Assembly (NCBI GenBank): GCA_902803305.1
Contig: CADCPL010000097.1
Span: forward strand, 1 to 21,759
Source: an uncultured Lachnospiraceae bacterium
GTDB lineage: Bacteria > Bacillota > Clostridia > Lachnospirales > Lachnospiraceae
Direction: 5' to 3'
DNA length: 21,759 bases
Position numbers and translations under genes: made by a program. Below are positions 7,767 to 15,790 of this stretch, in pieces. The notes under the pieces are model-generated. The model did not search any database. It saw only the letters and a list, made by a program, of their open reading frames with translations, and was not told where the DNA came from. Position 1 is the first letter of the stretch, and the number at the start of each line of letters is the position of its first letter.

Positions 7767-10555
7767 TTCTCCTCCTTACTTTTGAGAACGGTTAACAGTT
7801 CCTTTGCCTTATGATAATCAAATACATCCAGTTGGCTCTTGATCTCCCGCAGCGCACGGTTGATATCCTGTCCGTAATTGATGCTGCAGCATTCGCCTAT
7901 CTTTTCTTCCGTAGCCTTTATGTTGAATTTGGCAAGATGGTCTATAAGTTCATCAATGATAGCGGGATCAAGAGCAACAACCTCACCTTCGGGTTCGGAT
8001 TCATCGGCTGCCGCCTCAAGCATTCCCTTTTGAGTAAGATAATCCTTTACAACATCGAGAACCTCGCGGAATATTTCAAATACCTTATCCGAATGACTTT
8101 CAATAAACTCGAAATTTGCGGCTTTCCCTGCAAATTCAAGTTCACGGAACATCGTCGAGATGGCATCGGCTCCTATTGCAGCACTGCTTGATTTAAGCGC
8201 ATGAACCTCAACGATATAGTTATCCATCATCTTGTCCTCAAGAAGCCTTGGCACCCTCTCAAGCTTATTCAGGCCTTCATTGTAATATGCATTGACAACA
8301 GATGCAAAAGCTTCCATTTGTCCGCCCAGGTTCGCAAGGCCCCTATCAAAATCAATATCCTTCGGATCTTTTGCGGGCGCTTTATCTTTTTTGCCGGTCG
8401 TATCTTCCGTCTTTTCTTTGCTTTCCGGTATATCGTCAACTAAAATGCTGACTGCCAGTTCGGACGGCATGTATTTTCTGAGCATTCTCTCAAGATAAAA
8501 CCTTCTGACGGGTTTTGCGAGGTAATCCTGGAATCCTTCATTAAGGAGCATCCTGGATACTTCCGGTCCGAAATCCGCTGTTGCGCACAGAATCGGAACG
8601 ATCGCATTTGCATTATCAAGCTTCCTGATAAGATGCAGCAGTTCTATACCATCCATTTCAGGCATTCTCTGATCAAGTATTATAAGATCGAATTCTTCCT
8701 TCTCAAGAACCGCCAGAGCCTCTGCGCCGCTCTTACATTTTGTGACGTTTACGGCAAATGTTTGAAGCATTCCTTCAAGTACTTTAAGATTAACGATAGA
8801 ATCATCGACTATTATTATCTTTCCTTCAGGATATGTTACCGCTTCCCTCTTTTGTGCAACTTTATAATCAGATGATTTCCATACATTGTTGAGAGCATCG
8901 GCTACACACAGACAGGTCATCGGTCTGCGGAGTATCTTACAGTTATCAAAGTCACTGAATATGCTTCCGGCTTCAGTGAGCACATATACTTCATCATTTA
9001 TCTGGGCCGACCTGATCGTATCCTTTAGCATCGGATAGAACATATCATCTATGAAGATATGCGTGTATCTCCTGTTTTCGATCGCCTGCCTGAAAGCATT
9101 GGGACCGGTGACAAAGTTCGGATACAGCTGAAACTGTCCGAGTATATCCACCCACACATCCTGATCTTCCGTATCCTTGGTGTAGATCAGTATACTGTAA
9201 TCGTTTGTCGTATTGATACGAACGAGCGGGGTATCCTCGATGATGTAATTGATCAGTTCGAAATTAACACTCATTCCGACGCCTTCGACCGACTTGATCG
9301 AAAGACTGCCGCCCATCAGTTCAAGTATCTCCTTACATATCGAGAGCTCCAATCCCATTCCCTTGTAATCGCTCTTTTGTCTGCTGTCGTATTTCGTATA
9401 TGCAGACAGCATCGCCTCTATCTCGACTTCGGAAAGACCGAACCCGGACTCTGCGATAGTACAGGAAAGAAGCACGGTATTGGTGCCTATATCGACTTCA
9501 CCCTTTACATCCATGGACATACGGCTGTGTGGAAGCATATGTACGGTAGAGAACAGCAGATACATGAAGATCTGCTTTATCCTTATATTATCTCCGAACA
9601 GCGTCCTCGGGATGCCCGGATCTATCCTTGCAAAGAATTCGGTATTCTCCGAAGCATATTCATTTGATACGGCCTCTATGATCTCAGTCATGAGAGTCCT
9701 GAAGTCGTACTTGGTCGGATACAGCTCCATCCTGTTGGAATCAAGCTTTGAGAATTCAAGAACGTTGTTGATGATCTTAAGAAGCTGATTGGAAGATGCC
9801 TTGATGTTCTCTGCAAGTTCTCTTGACTCGGGATCGAGTTCCTCCCGAAGTATCAGTTCATTCATACCGATTATGGCATTCATCGGCGTTCTGATCTCAT
9901 GAGTAACATTGGCCAGAAAACGGCTTTTGTTGAATCTTGCCGTTTCGATTATATGCCTTGATTCATTGAGCTTCTGTTTGGTCCTTTCATAATTGACCGT
10001 CTGATAGACGAATATGAATATCGGAGCAAAAGCAGTCGAAACAAAACCCATCGGGATACTGAACGTACTATTAAAGTTCTTTCCGTACCTGCTGAACTTT
10101 TCAAAATCAAGCATCGGAAGTATAAGTATGAAGCCGTACCACAGTATCTCGCCCGCAAAAATGAGAAATGACCATTTTTCCTTGATAAGGAAAAACGTGA
10201 AAACAATACCAATCGGCATGAACAGTATAGATCCGTTCAAAAGATTTCCTGTCAGGAAATAATTGACCGGAAACATGATGAAATTGATCGCTATTACAAC
10301 AACATACTTAAAGAACCCGATCTCATCGAATCTGTTGACAAGGTGAAGAACGAGCAAAAAGAAAACGATCGCTGCCACGGCAATGTAAAAACATGCCGGT
10401 GAATCAACGGGACTTATGATGAATCCGATCGTATATCCGATATTGATGATGATACTGTAAATTATTACAAGATACAGTCCCTTTGCATCAATGGTCACTT
10501 CATCACTTCGAAGAAATCCTATGAAGTTTTTGATCTTTTTCAGTACATTTTTCAT
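7763..10555 (-). CDS. Hybrid histidine kinase with degenerate ATP-binding domain, REC and Hpt (930 aa)
   Basis: Membrane signalling protein. Order: six hydrophobic helices (about 27-47, 54-72, 81-101, 107-124, 130-147, 164-186) with short loops; HisKA with phospho-accepting H219 (NVTHEIRTPMN); a HATPase-like domain (about 318-434); a degenerate receiver (about 453-560) lacking the acidic pair but with D503; a canonical receiver (579-696: D584/D585, D628, T659, K681); a Lys/Asp-rich linker; an Hpt domain (about 735-842) with H785 in HALKSSS; and a C-terminal helical segment (855-930). The ATP-binding boxes are damaged: Tyr332 and Ser336 replace the N-box Asn residues, G1 Asp is Glu369, and the G2 pattern GxGLGL reads GMGLEL. 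Autokinase activity is therefore doubtful. It begins one base into the stop of the upstream kinase gene (TAATG). Confidence 0.92.
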   Translation of the reverse strand: MKNVLKKIKNFIGFLRSDEVTIDAKGLYLVIIYSIIINIGYTIGFIISPVDSPACFYIAVAAIVFFLLVLHLVNRFDEIGFFKYVVVIAINFIMFPVNYFLTGNLLNGSILFMPIGIVFTFFLIKEKWSFLIFAGEILWYGFILILPMLDFEKFSRYGKNFNSTFSIPMGFVSTAFAPIFIFVYQTVNYERTKQKLNESRHIIETARFNKSRFLANVTHEIRTPMNAIIGMNELILREELDPESRELAENIKASSNQLLKIINNVLEFSKLDSNRMELYPTKYDFRTLMTEIIEAVSNEYASENTEFFARIDPGIPRTLFGDNIRIKQIFMYLLFSTVHMLPHSRMSMDVKGEVDIGTNTVLLSCTIAESGFGLSEVEIEAMLSAYTKYDSRQKSDYKGMGLELSICKEILELMGGSLSIKSVEGVGMSVNFELINYIIEDTPLVRINTTNDYSILIYTKDTEDQDVWVDILGQFQLYPNFVTGPNAFRQAIENRRYTHIFIDDMFYPMLKDTIRSAQINDEVYVLTEAGSIFSDFDNCKILRRPMTCLCVADALNNVWKSSDYKVAQKREAVTYPEGKIIIVDDSIVNLKVLEGMLQTFAVNVTKCKSGAEALAVLEKEEFDLIILDQRMPEMDGIELLHLIRKLDNANAIVPILCATADFGPEVSRMLLNEGFQDYLAKPVRRFYLERMLRKYMPSELAVSILVDDIPESKEKTEDTTGKKDKAPAKDPKDIDFDRGLANLGGQMEAFASVVNAYYNEGLNKLERVPRLLEDKMMDNYIVEVHALKSSSAAIGADAISTMFRELEFAGKAANFEFIESHSDKVFEIFREVLDVVKDYLTQKGMLEAAADESEPEGEVVALDPAIIDELIDHLAKFNIKATEEKIGECCSINYGQDINRALREIKSQLDVFDYHKAKELLTVLKSKEEK
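7771..7777 (-). promoter_or_regulatory. Strong ribosome binding site for PNP inside the hybrid kinase C-terminus
   Basis: AAGGAGG on the minus strand, four bases before the PNP ATG. It is formed by the last codons of the 930-aa kinase (KEEK-stop), so the kinase tail doubles as a Shine-Dalgarno site. With the ATGA overlap this predicts efficient re-initiation and coupling of the signalling genes to nucleoside salvage. Confidence 0.7.
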
Positions 10556-12675
10556 TATTGATTCTCTTTCATGGGATTCTTGGCCGTGATAAGATCCCTG
10601 CGAAGATACTTTCTGAGAACCTTTTCCATCTTATCTATGGAAATGGGTTTAGCCATAAAATCATCAAAGCCCGCTTCAAGAAACATTTCCCTGGCGCCGC
10701 TTACAACATTGGCGGTAAGCGCAATGATCGGCATGGAGGTATATCTTGACCCGGGTAACTTTCTGATATGTTCAAGCGTATCGATACCGTTCATTTCCGG
10801 CATCATATAATCAAGGAATATCATGTCAACATCGTGATCCCGAAGAAGCCTCAGGCAGTCTTTTCCGGATAATGCGGTGATAACGTTAGCACCGTATTTG
10901 GAAAGGATCGCACTTGCCACGTTCAGGTTCGTGAAGTTATCATCAACAACGAGTATTGTTGCATTCGGGCATTCGAATCCGCCCTTTCTCGTTATCTCTC
11001 TTACGTATGAGTTGGTCTCATTCTTAAGAAGTGCCGCAACATTAAGAGCATGTATCGGTCTGGTCAATACCGTTGTGGCCTTCTGAACATGAACGTTATC
11101 ATCAATATCAAGAAAGGCCACGATATTGCTTTCTATCAGTCGGTTCGCAAGTACCGTCTCACACTCCTCATATCTTTCGTTGGATATAAAGATGTGAGTA
11201 TACTTATTGACGTTTATAAGGCGCTCCAGGTCCTGTCTGGTCCATGCAAAATCCGCGCTTATACAGAACGAATCGAGTATCCTTTTGATATGCTGTGCAT
11301 GATCGCCGTCTTTTTCAAATACAAGTATCCTGAACGTATCCGGATCCGGTATATAAGCCACCGTATCCATTGAAGTGAACCTTTGCGGTACTTTGAAAGT
11401 AAACACGGATCCGCTGCGGTATTCACTCTGTACAGTTATCTCGCCGTTCATCTCATTTACGATCTCTGCGCATATCGCAAGTCCGAGTCCGGATCCTTCA
11501 ACATTCTCATTTTCAAGTTCCGATGATTCAAACTCGTTTCGGACGAACAGGTCCTTCATGTCTTCCTTCCTGATACCGATACCGGTATCTTCGATATCAA
11601 CTATCAATTCGATAGTGTCTGTATCTATCGGCTTATGATCAACACGCATTATGATCTTACCTGAAGGAGTGTATTTGACCGCATTGTTGAGGATATTGAC
11701 AAACAGCTGTCTGAGTTTGGAGACATCTCCGTACAGGAATCTGGGGATGTTGTTATTGATGTTGACGAAGAAATCCAGATTACTCTCCGTTAGTCGTACG
11801 GTCATCATGTTTATGACCTCCATAAGAAGATCAGACAGATCATATGTAGCCACATACAACTGCACCTCTCCGTTTTCCGATTTGGAGAGATCCATGAGTT
11901 CATCCGTAAGCGACAACAGGGCGTTACAGGAATTAAGGATATTGTATATACTGTCGGAAACGTGTTCCGATACTTCCTGGTCAAGGAGAAGATCAACGGT
12001 TCCGACTATAGCGTTCATCGGGGTACGTATCTCATGTGACATGTTTATCAGGAACATATCCTTAGCTATATAGGCATCCATGGCTTCCGCCTTCAGTATC
12101 TCTGCTTCTTCATTTGCCCGTTGATGGAACATGAACCTGAATCTTACGGTAAAACCGGCACAAAGTCCGACAATAAATATCGACACTATCGCAGCCATAT
12201 ATGACATATAGATATCTTTGGGGGCCGCCTGATCAAGACCTGTAGGCATTGATTTGTTAAATATGAAAAGCATAACGCTGTAAAATGCAGTCTCGATACT
12301 TCCGAGCACAATAGCTGTCTTGGCATCAAGCAGAATAACGGAATACATCAGCCCGAACAGAAAATATACCGGCATAACGGAAATACTCCGGTTGAAAAGA
12401 TGATACATTTCAGGCATGTAGATAAAATTGAACACCAGCGACATGAATATGATACAGGGCTTAAGATTTCGGGTCCTGTTCGCCTCGGCCATAGTGAGCA
12501 GAAAAAGGACACATATGGCAAATGAAAGATATATGGCTTTAGGATTATCGAAAAAAAACTTCACAATGACACACACCAGCATCATACCGATCACGCAAAT
12601 AGTATGTGTCACATTGAAGACGTACAATTCCTCATCATTCTCTTTATTGTATAACGATCTGATGAATTCTGTCAT
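10555..12675 (-). CDS. Hybrid histidine kinase with intact kinase core and REC, no Hpt (706 aa)
   Basis: Membrane sensor kinase paralogous to the 930-aa protein encoded next. Six hydrophobic helices (about 24-43, 47-63, 73-88, 98-116, 119-139, 159-180) with short loops imply membrane or small-ligand sensing rather than a large external domain. HisKA has H214 (NMSHEIRTPMN). The ATPase domain is complete: N-box with N327 and N331 (NILNNAVKYT), G1 DTGIG (363-367), G2 GSGLGLAI (394-401). A degenerate receiver follows (about 448-552; Ser498 where the phospho-Asp should be), then a canonical one (573-691: D578/D579, D622, T654, K676). The protein ends 15 residues later, without an Hpt. Its ATG overlaps the REC-HD-GYP stop (ATGA, 12672-12675) with no clear ribosome site, implying coupled translation. 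Confidence 0.94.
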   Translation of the reverse strand: MTEFIRSLYNKENDEELYVFNVTHTICVIGMMLVCVIVKFFFDNPKAIYLSFAICVLFLLTMAEANRTRNLKPCIIFMSLVFNFIYMPEMYHLFNRSISVMPVYFLFGLMYSVILLDAKTAIVLGSIETAFYSVMLFIFNKSMPTGLDQAAPKDIYMSYMAAIVSIFIVGLCAGFTVRFRFMFHQRANEEAEILKAEAMDAYIAKDMFLINMSHEIRTPMNAIVGTVDLLLDQEVSEHVSDSIYNILNSCNALLSLTDELMDLSKSENGEVQLYVATYDLSDLLMEVINMMTVRLTESNLDFFVNINNNIPRFLYGDVSKLRQLFVNILNNAVKYTPSGKIIMRVDHKPIDTDTIELIVDIEDTGIGIRKEDMKDLFVRNEFESSELENENVEGSGLGLAICAEIVNEMNGEITVQSEYRSGSVFTFKVPQRFTSMDTVAYIPDPDTFRILVFEKDGDHAQHIKRILDSFCISADFAWTRQDLERLINVNKYTHIFISNERYEECETVLANRLIESNIVAFLDIDDNVHVQKATTVLTRPIHALNVAALLKNETNSYVREITRKGGFECPNATILVVDDNFTNLNVASAILSKYGANVITALSGKDCLRLLRDHDVDMIFLDYMMPEMNGIDTLEHIRKLPGSRYTSMPIIALTANVVSGAREMFLEAGFDDFMAKPISIDKMEKVLRKYLRRDLITAKNPMKENQ

Positions 12676-13739
12676 GACTGATTGTCGAAGCGGACTGCTC
12701 CGATCTTACTTTCAATGTTTAAAAACGCATCAACGAGTTCAGGATCGAAATGAGTTCCGCTCCAAAGCCTGATACGGTTGATCGCCTCATTGTGGGTCAG
12801 CGGATCGGCTCCGTCATTTGTTGTCCTGAAATTATCATAGCTGTTAACTATCGCAAGTATCCTTGCTTCAAGCGGTATATTGGTCGTCATCATCTTGTCG
12901 GGATAACCTTTTCCATCCCATCTTTCATGATGGAATCTGCACATGTTGTATGAATACTTAAGGAACTGGTTATCCGAAACAACACCCATGACCTTCTTGA
13001 TCGCTTCCGCACCAAGCACGGTATGGAGGTGGTTGAACTCTTTTTCCTGAATGCTGAGGTCTCCCATATCGGCAAGACATCTGTCCGTAAGGCAGATCTT
13101 ACCTACATCATGGATCTTGGATGCGAACTTGAGTATCTGTGCATCAGTCTCTTCAAGCGAGAACTGACGCGATTCGATAAGGGCATCCAGAAAAACGGAC
13201 ATGTATTTTTCCACTCTTATGCAGTGCTCTGATATCAGAAATGATCTGTTGGACATAAGAGACGTGAACATCTCAACGATCGCATATTCAAGTTCGACGA
13301 TATTATGTATCTTCTCGGACAATACCTTTTGAAGCTGAGCATTCACTTTTTCGCTGCGCTTCTGTTCTTCCACAAACCTGATATGTATATCCACACGCTT
13401 TCGCAAAAGTGTCGCTGTAAAAGGCTTTCTGATATAATCTGACGCCCCGAGTGAGTATCCCTCGATCTCGGTTGTGATATCCTCCTGGGCCGTAAGGAAA
13501 ACAACGGGTATCTTTGCCAGCTTCTCGACATTTTTCATCTGTGATATTACATAAAAGCCGTTGATATCAGGCATATCAACATCAAGGAGCACAACATCCG
13601 GCGGCTCGGGCATCTCATTAAGAAACTCGAGCGCTATCTTACCCGATGAAACAGGTATGATCTCATACAGATCCTCCAAAGCCTTTTTGGCCATGATGAG
13701 GTTTGTCATATTGTCATCGACGATCATTACTTTATGCAT
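12672..13739 (-). CDS. Response regulator with HD-GYP output domain (REC-HD-GYP)
   Basis: 355-residue cytosolic response regulator. REC domain 1-120: acidic pair D8/D9, phospho-acceptor D53 (LLDVDMP), T83, K105 (RKP). A short, probably coiled, helical linker (120-150) leads to an HD-GYP domain (150-345): H172, HD pair H210/D211 (KIHDVGK), H239, the HHExxDGxGYP signature (270-280) and D302. These are the residues expected of an active c-di-GMP phosphodiesterase. The usual 'VADxFDA' stretch reads VNSYDNF, so its first Asp is Asn. The start at 13739 is chosen over TTG 13745 because AGGAAGG (13753-13747) is seven bases from the ATG but would nearly abut the TTG. The neighbouring hybrid kinases are the obvious phosphate source. 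No GGDEF protein is in the window. Confidence 0.95.
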   Translation of the reverse strand: MHKVMIVDDNMTNLIMAKKALEDLYEIIPVSSGKIALEFLNEMPEPPDVVLLDVDMPDINGFYVISQMKNVEKLAKIPVVFLTAQEDITTEIEGYSLGASDYIRKPFTATLLRKRVDIHIRFVEEQKRSEKVNAQLQKVLSEKIHNIVELEYAIVEMFTSLMSNRSFLISEHCIRVEKYMSVFLDALIESRQFSLEETDAQILKFASKIHDVGKICLTDRCLADMGDLSIQEKEFNHLHTVLGAEAIKKVMGVVSDNQFLKYSYNMCRFHHERWDGKGYPDKMMTTNIPLEARILAIVNSYDNFRTTNDGADPLTHNEAINRIRLWSGTHFDPELVDAFLNIESKIGAVRFDNQS

Positions 13740-13746
13740 ATACAAG

Positions 13747-13753
13747 CCTTCCT
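13747..13753 (-). promoter_or_regulatory. Ribosome binding site deciding the REC-HD-GYP start
   Basis: AGGAAGG on the minus strand, overlapping the TAG stop of the VWA gene (13754-13752), seven bases before the ATG at 13739. It argues against the upstream TTG at 13745. Confidence 0.65.
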
Positions 13754-14963
13754 ATCTACATTTCATCAAATACTTCATGCCTTCTTTAAGGCCTTCGACC
13801 GTAAGTCTGTACATCGCAAATGTATTTTTGACTGCTGTCTCGGCTTCGCGCCAAGGAGCAGATCCGCTTGCCATCTTCGGATTGAGCCATATTATCCGTT
13901 TAAAATGTTTCTTGAGCCGCAGCAGCCAGTCCATCCCGGAGTAGCCGTCATTGGGGCCTCTGTAATTACCCGTCAGCGAATACAATTCTTCAGGTGCCAT
14001 GGCAGCATCCCCGACAATGATCACTTTATACTCGCTGTTTAGGTTTTTCAGTATCCATTCCGTTTCTATCCAGTCACCGTATTCGCATTCCGGAGTATTG
14101 TACAGATGCGAATAAATACAGTTATGGAAAAAATAAGTCTTGATGTCTTTAAAATGGTTTGATCTGTTGACGGAATGAAACAGTTCATTGAGAAGATTCG
14201 TATAGGGGATCATCGTTCCGCCCGAGTCCATCAGCAGCAAAAGCTTTACCGTATTCTTTCGCGGTTTCTGCATTTCTATCACAAGATGTCCGCCGTTGCT
14301 GCATGTGCTGTCTATTGTTCCGTCTATATCAAGTTCCGTCTTTTCGATATCAAGCCTTGTCGAAAACTGCCGCAGCGACCTAAGCGCCATCTGGAACTGT
14401 CTGTTATCAAGTACACGGTCATTGCGAAAATCACGGAACTTGCGCTCTCCTATCACCTGGAACGCCGACTGATAGCCCGTGGTCCCGCCTACTCTCACAC
14501 CGCCGAGATGACCTCCGAGATTACCGTAGGAGCTGTTTCCCGCGGTACCTACCCACTGATTTCCGCCCTGATGCTCGCTGTCCTGTTCTTTTTGTCTTTC
14601 TCTGAACTTCGCAAGAACATCTTCGTTATCTATGATGGGGATACCTTCTTCCTCCATCATGGCCTTCTTTTTTTCAAGGTCTTCACGGAATGCATTGTAC
14701 TCGGGCTTTTCGAGCCATTTTCTCATCTGCTCGGAAATATCATCGAATTCATGCTTGATACCCTTGAAGTATTCCTCGAATATCATGTCATACTTGTCAA
14801 ACTCATATTCATTCTTGACAAGTATCATTCTCGATACAAGATAAAACTGAGTAAAATCGGCATGTATCAGACCTTTATCCATAGCTTCGACAAGCGACAG
14901 CCACTCGGACAGGCCGATATCCATTCCTTTTTCTCTAAGAAAGTAGAAGAATCCGGTAAACAT
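13752..14963 (-). CDS. CoxE-like VWA domain protein, partner of MoxR ATPase
   Basis: 403 residues. The N-terminus (FFYFLREKGMDIGLSEW, near 5-21) is typical of the CoxE-like VWA family. A charged helical region (about 80-130) precedes a Gly/Asn-rich stretch (132-163) and a C-terminal von Willebrand A-like domain (about 238-365). Its metal site reads D246-S-G-G-T250, i.e. DxGxT, instead of the usual DxSxS; a Gly at the third position is common in this subfamily. YFFHNCIYSHLY (277-288) and the VGDAAM strand (317-322) are also typical. Such proteins pair with MoxR AAA+ ATPases in chaperone-like complexes maturing or remodelling other proteins; the client here is unknown. The ATG follows the MoxR stop after one base, indicating coupled translation. 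Confidence 0.9.
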   Translation of the reverse strand: MFTGFFYFLREKGMDIGLSEWLSLVEAMDKGLIHADFTQFYLVSRMILVKNEYEFDKYDMIFEEYFKGIKHEFDDISEQMRKWLEKPEYNAFREDLEKKKAMMEEEGIPIIDNEDVLAKFRERQKEQDSEHQGGNQWVGTAGNSSYGNLGGHLGGVRVGGTTGYQSAFQVIGERKFRDFRNDRVLDNRQFQMALRSLRQFSTRLDIEKTELDIDGTIDSTCSNGGHLVIEMQKPRKNTVKLLLLMDSGGTMIPYTNLLNELFHSVNRSNHFKDIKTYFFHNCIYSHLYNTPECEYGDWIETEWILKNLNSEYKVIIVGDAAMAPEELYSLTGNYRGPNDGYSGMDWLLRLKKHFKRIIWLNPKMASGSAPWREAETAVKNTFAMYRLTVEGLKEGMKYLMKCR

Positions 14964-14964
14964 C

Positions 14965-15789
14965 TCATACCACGCTCATGTGCGAAACCGTTTCCAGATC
15001 TTCATCCTTTTTTATCACCGTCCCGATGAAAGGAAGCTTCTGTTTGATCGTGTCCGCACTGATCCCTCCGAGCTGAAGGGCATTTATCCAGTCAATGAGT
15101 TCGGAAGTACTCGGTTTCTTCTTCACGGACTTCTCATCTCTGATCTGATAAAATACATCCATTGCCTCGGCCAGGATATGCTCATCAATCTTATCAAAAT
15201 GAGTCCTTACGATCTCATCCATAAGTTCCCTGTCCGGAAAAGCGATATAATGAAAAATACATCTCCTGAGAAATGCATCCGGAAGTTCTTTTTCCGCATT
15301 GGATGTAATGATAACGACCGGCCTGTGTTTTGCCTTTATCGTCTCTTTTGTCTCATGAATGTAAAACTCCATCTGATCGAGTTCCCACAATAGATCGTTG
15401 GGGAATTCAAGATCCGCTTTGTCAATCTCATCGATCAGCAGAACGACCTTTTTCTCCGAGATGAATGCTTCACCGAGCTTTCCGAGCTTGATATACCTGC
15501 TGATGTCATCAACGCCTTCTTCACCGAACTGGCCGTCATACAGTCTCTGTATCGTATCATACATATACAGACCGTCCTGAGCCTTTGTTGTCGATTTGAT
15601 GTTCCATGTTATTATCGGCATCTCAAGTGATTCGGCAATGGCTCTTGCAAGCATTGTCTTCCCCGTACCGGGCTCGCCCTTTATGAGCAGCGGCTTTGAC
15701 AACGCTATCGAAACATTTACGGCGCTCATGAGCTCAGGAGAGGCAATATATGTTCCGGTACTCTTAAATCCGCCGGCATTTATATCCAT
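14965..15789 (-). CDS. MoxR-family AAA+ ATPase
   Basis: 274-residue AAA+ ATPase of the MoxR/CoxD type. Walker A GEPGTGKT (38-45), Walker B LLIDE with D120/E121 followed by IDKAD, sensor-1 N164 (ITSNAEKELP) and arginines R175/R176 (DAFLRRC) are all present, and a small lid domain follows. MoxR proteins act with VWA-domain partners as ATP-driven chaperones or metal-cofactor insertases; the partner is encoded one base downstream. The start at 15789 is preferred over TTG 15810 because AAGGAG (15802-15797) lies seven bases before the ATG. The gap after gpsA is one base, so the pair is tied to the gpsA end of the housekeeping block. Confidence 0.95.
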   Translation of the reverse strand: MDINAGGFKSTGTYIASPELMSAVNVSIALSKPLLIKGEPGTGKTMLARAIAESLEMPIITWNIKSTTKAQDGLYMYDTIQRLYDGQFGEEGVDDISRYIKLGKLGEAFISEKKVVLLIDEIDKADLEFPNDLLWELDQMEFYIHETKETIKAKHRPVVIITSNAEKELPDAFLRRCIFHYIAFPDRELMDEIVRTHFDKIDEHILAEAMDVFYQIRDEKSVKKKPSTSELIDWINALQLGGISADTIKQKLPFIGTVIKKDEDLETVSHMSVV

Positions 15790-15790
15790 G

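Noticed and set aside
7763..13739. Horizontal acquisition of the signalling module as an island
   Set aside because: No integrase, transposase, flanking repeats or tRNA was seen, and by eye base and codon use match the neighbouring housekeeping genes. Gene fusion into the operon is possible but transfer cannot be supported.
13740..13745. Longer REC-HD-GYP start at TTG 13745
   Set aside because: The AGGAAGG site would be one base from TTG, whereas it is seven bases from ATG 13739, which also starts like a typical receiver domain.
14175..15029. Long plus-strand open frame (284 codons) opposite the VWA and MoxR genes
   Set aside because: Spans two certain genes and their junction; no family motif and low-complexity hydrophobic/basic composition. 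Considered an antisense shadow.
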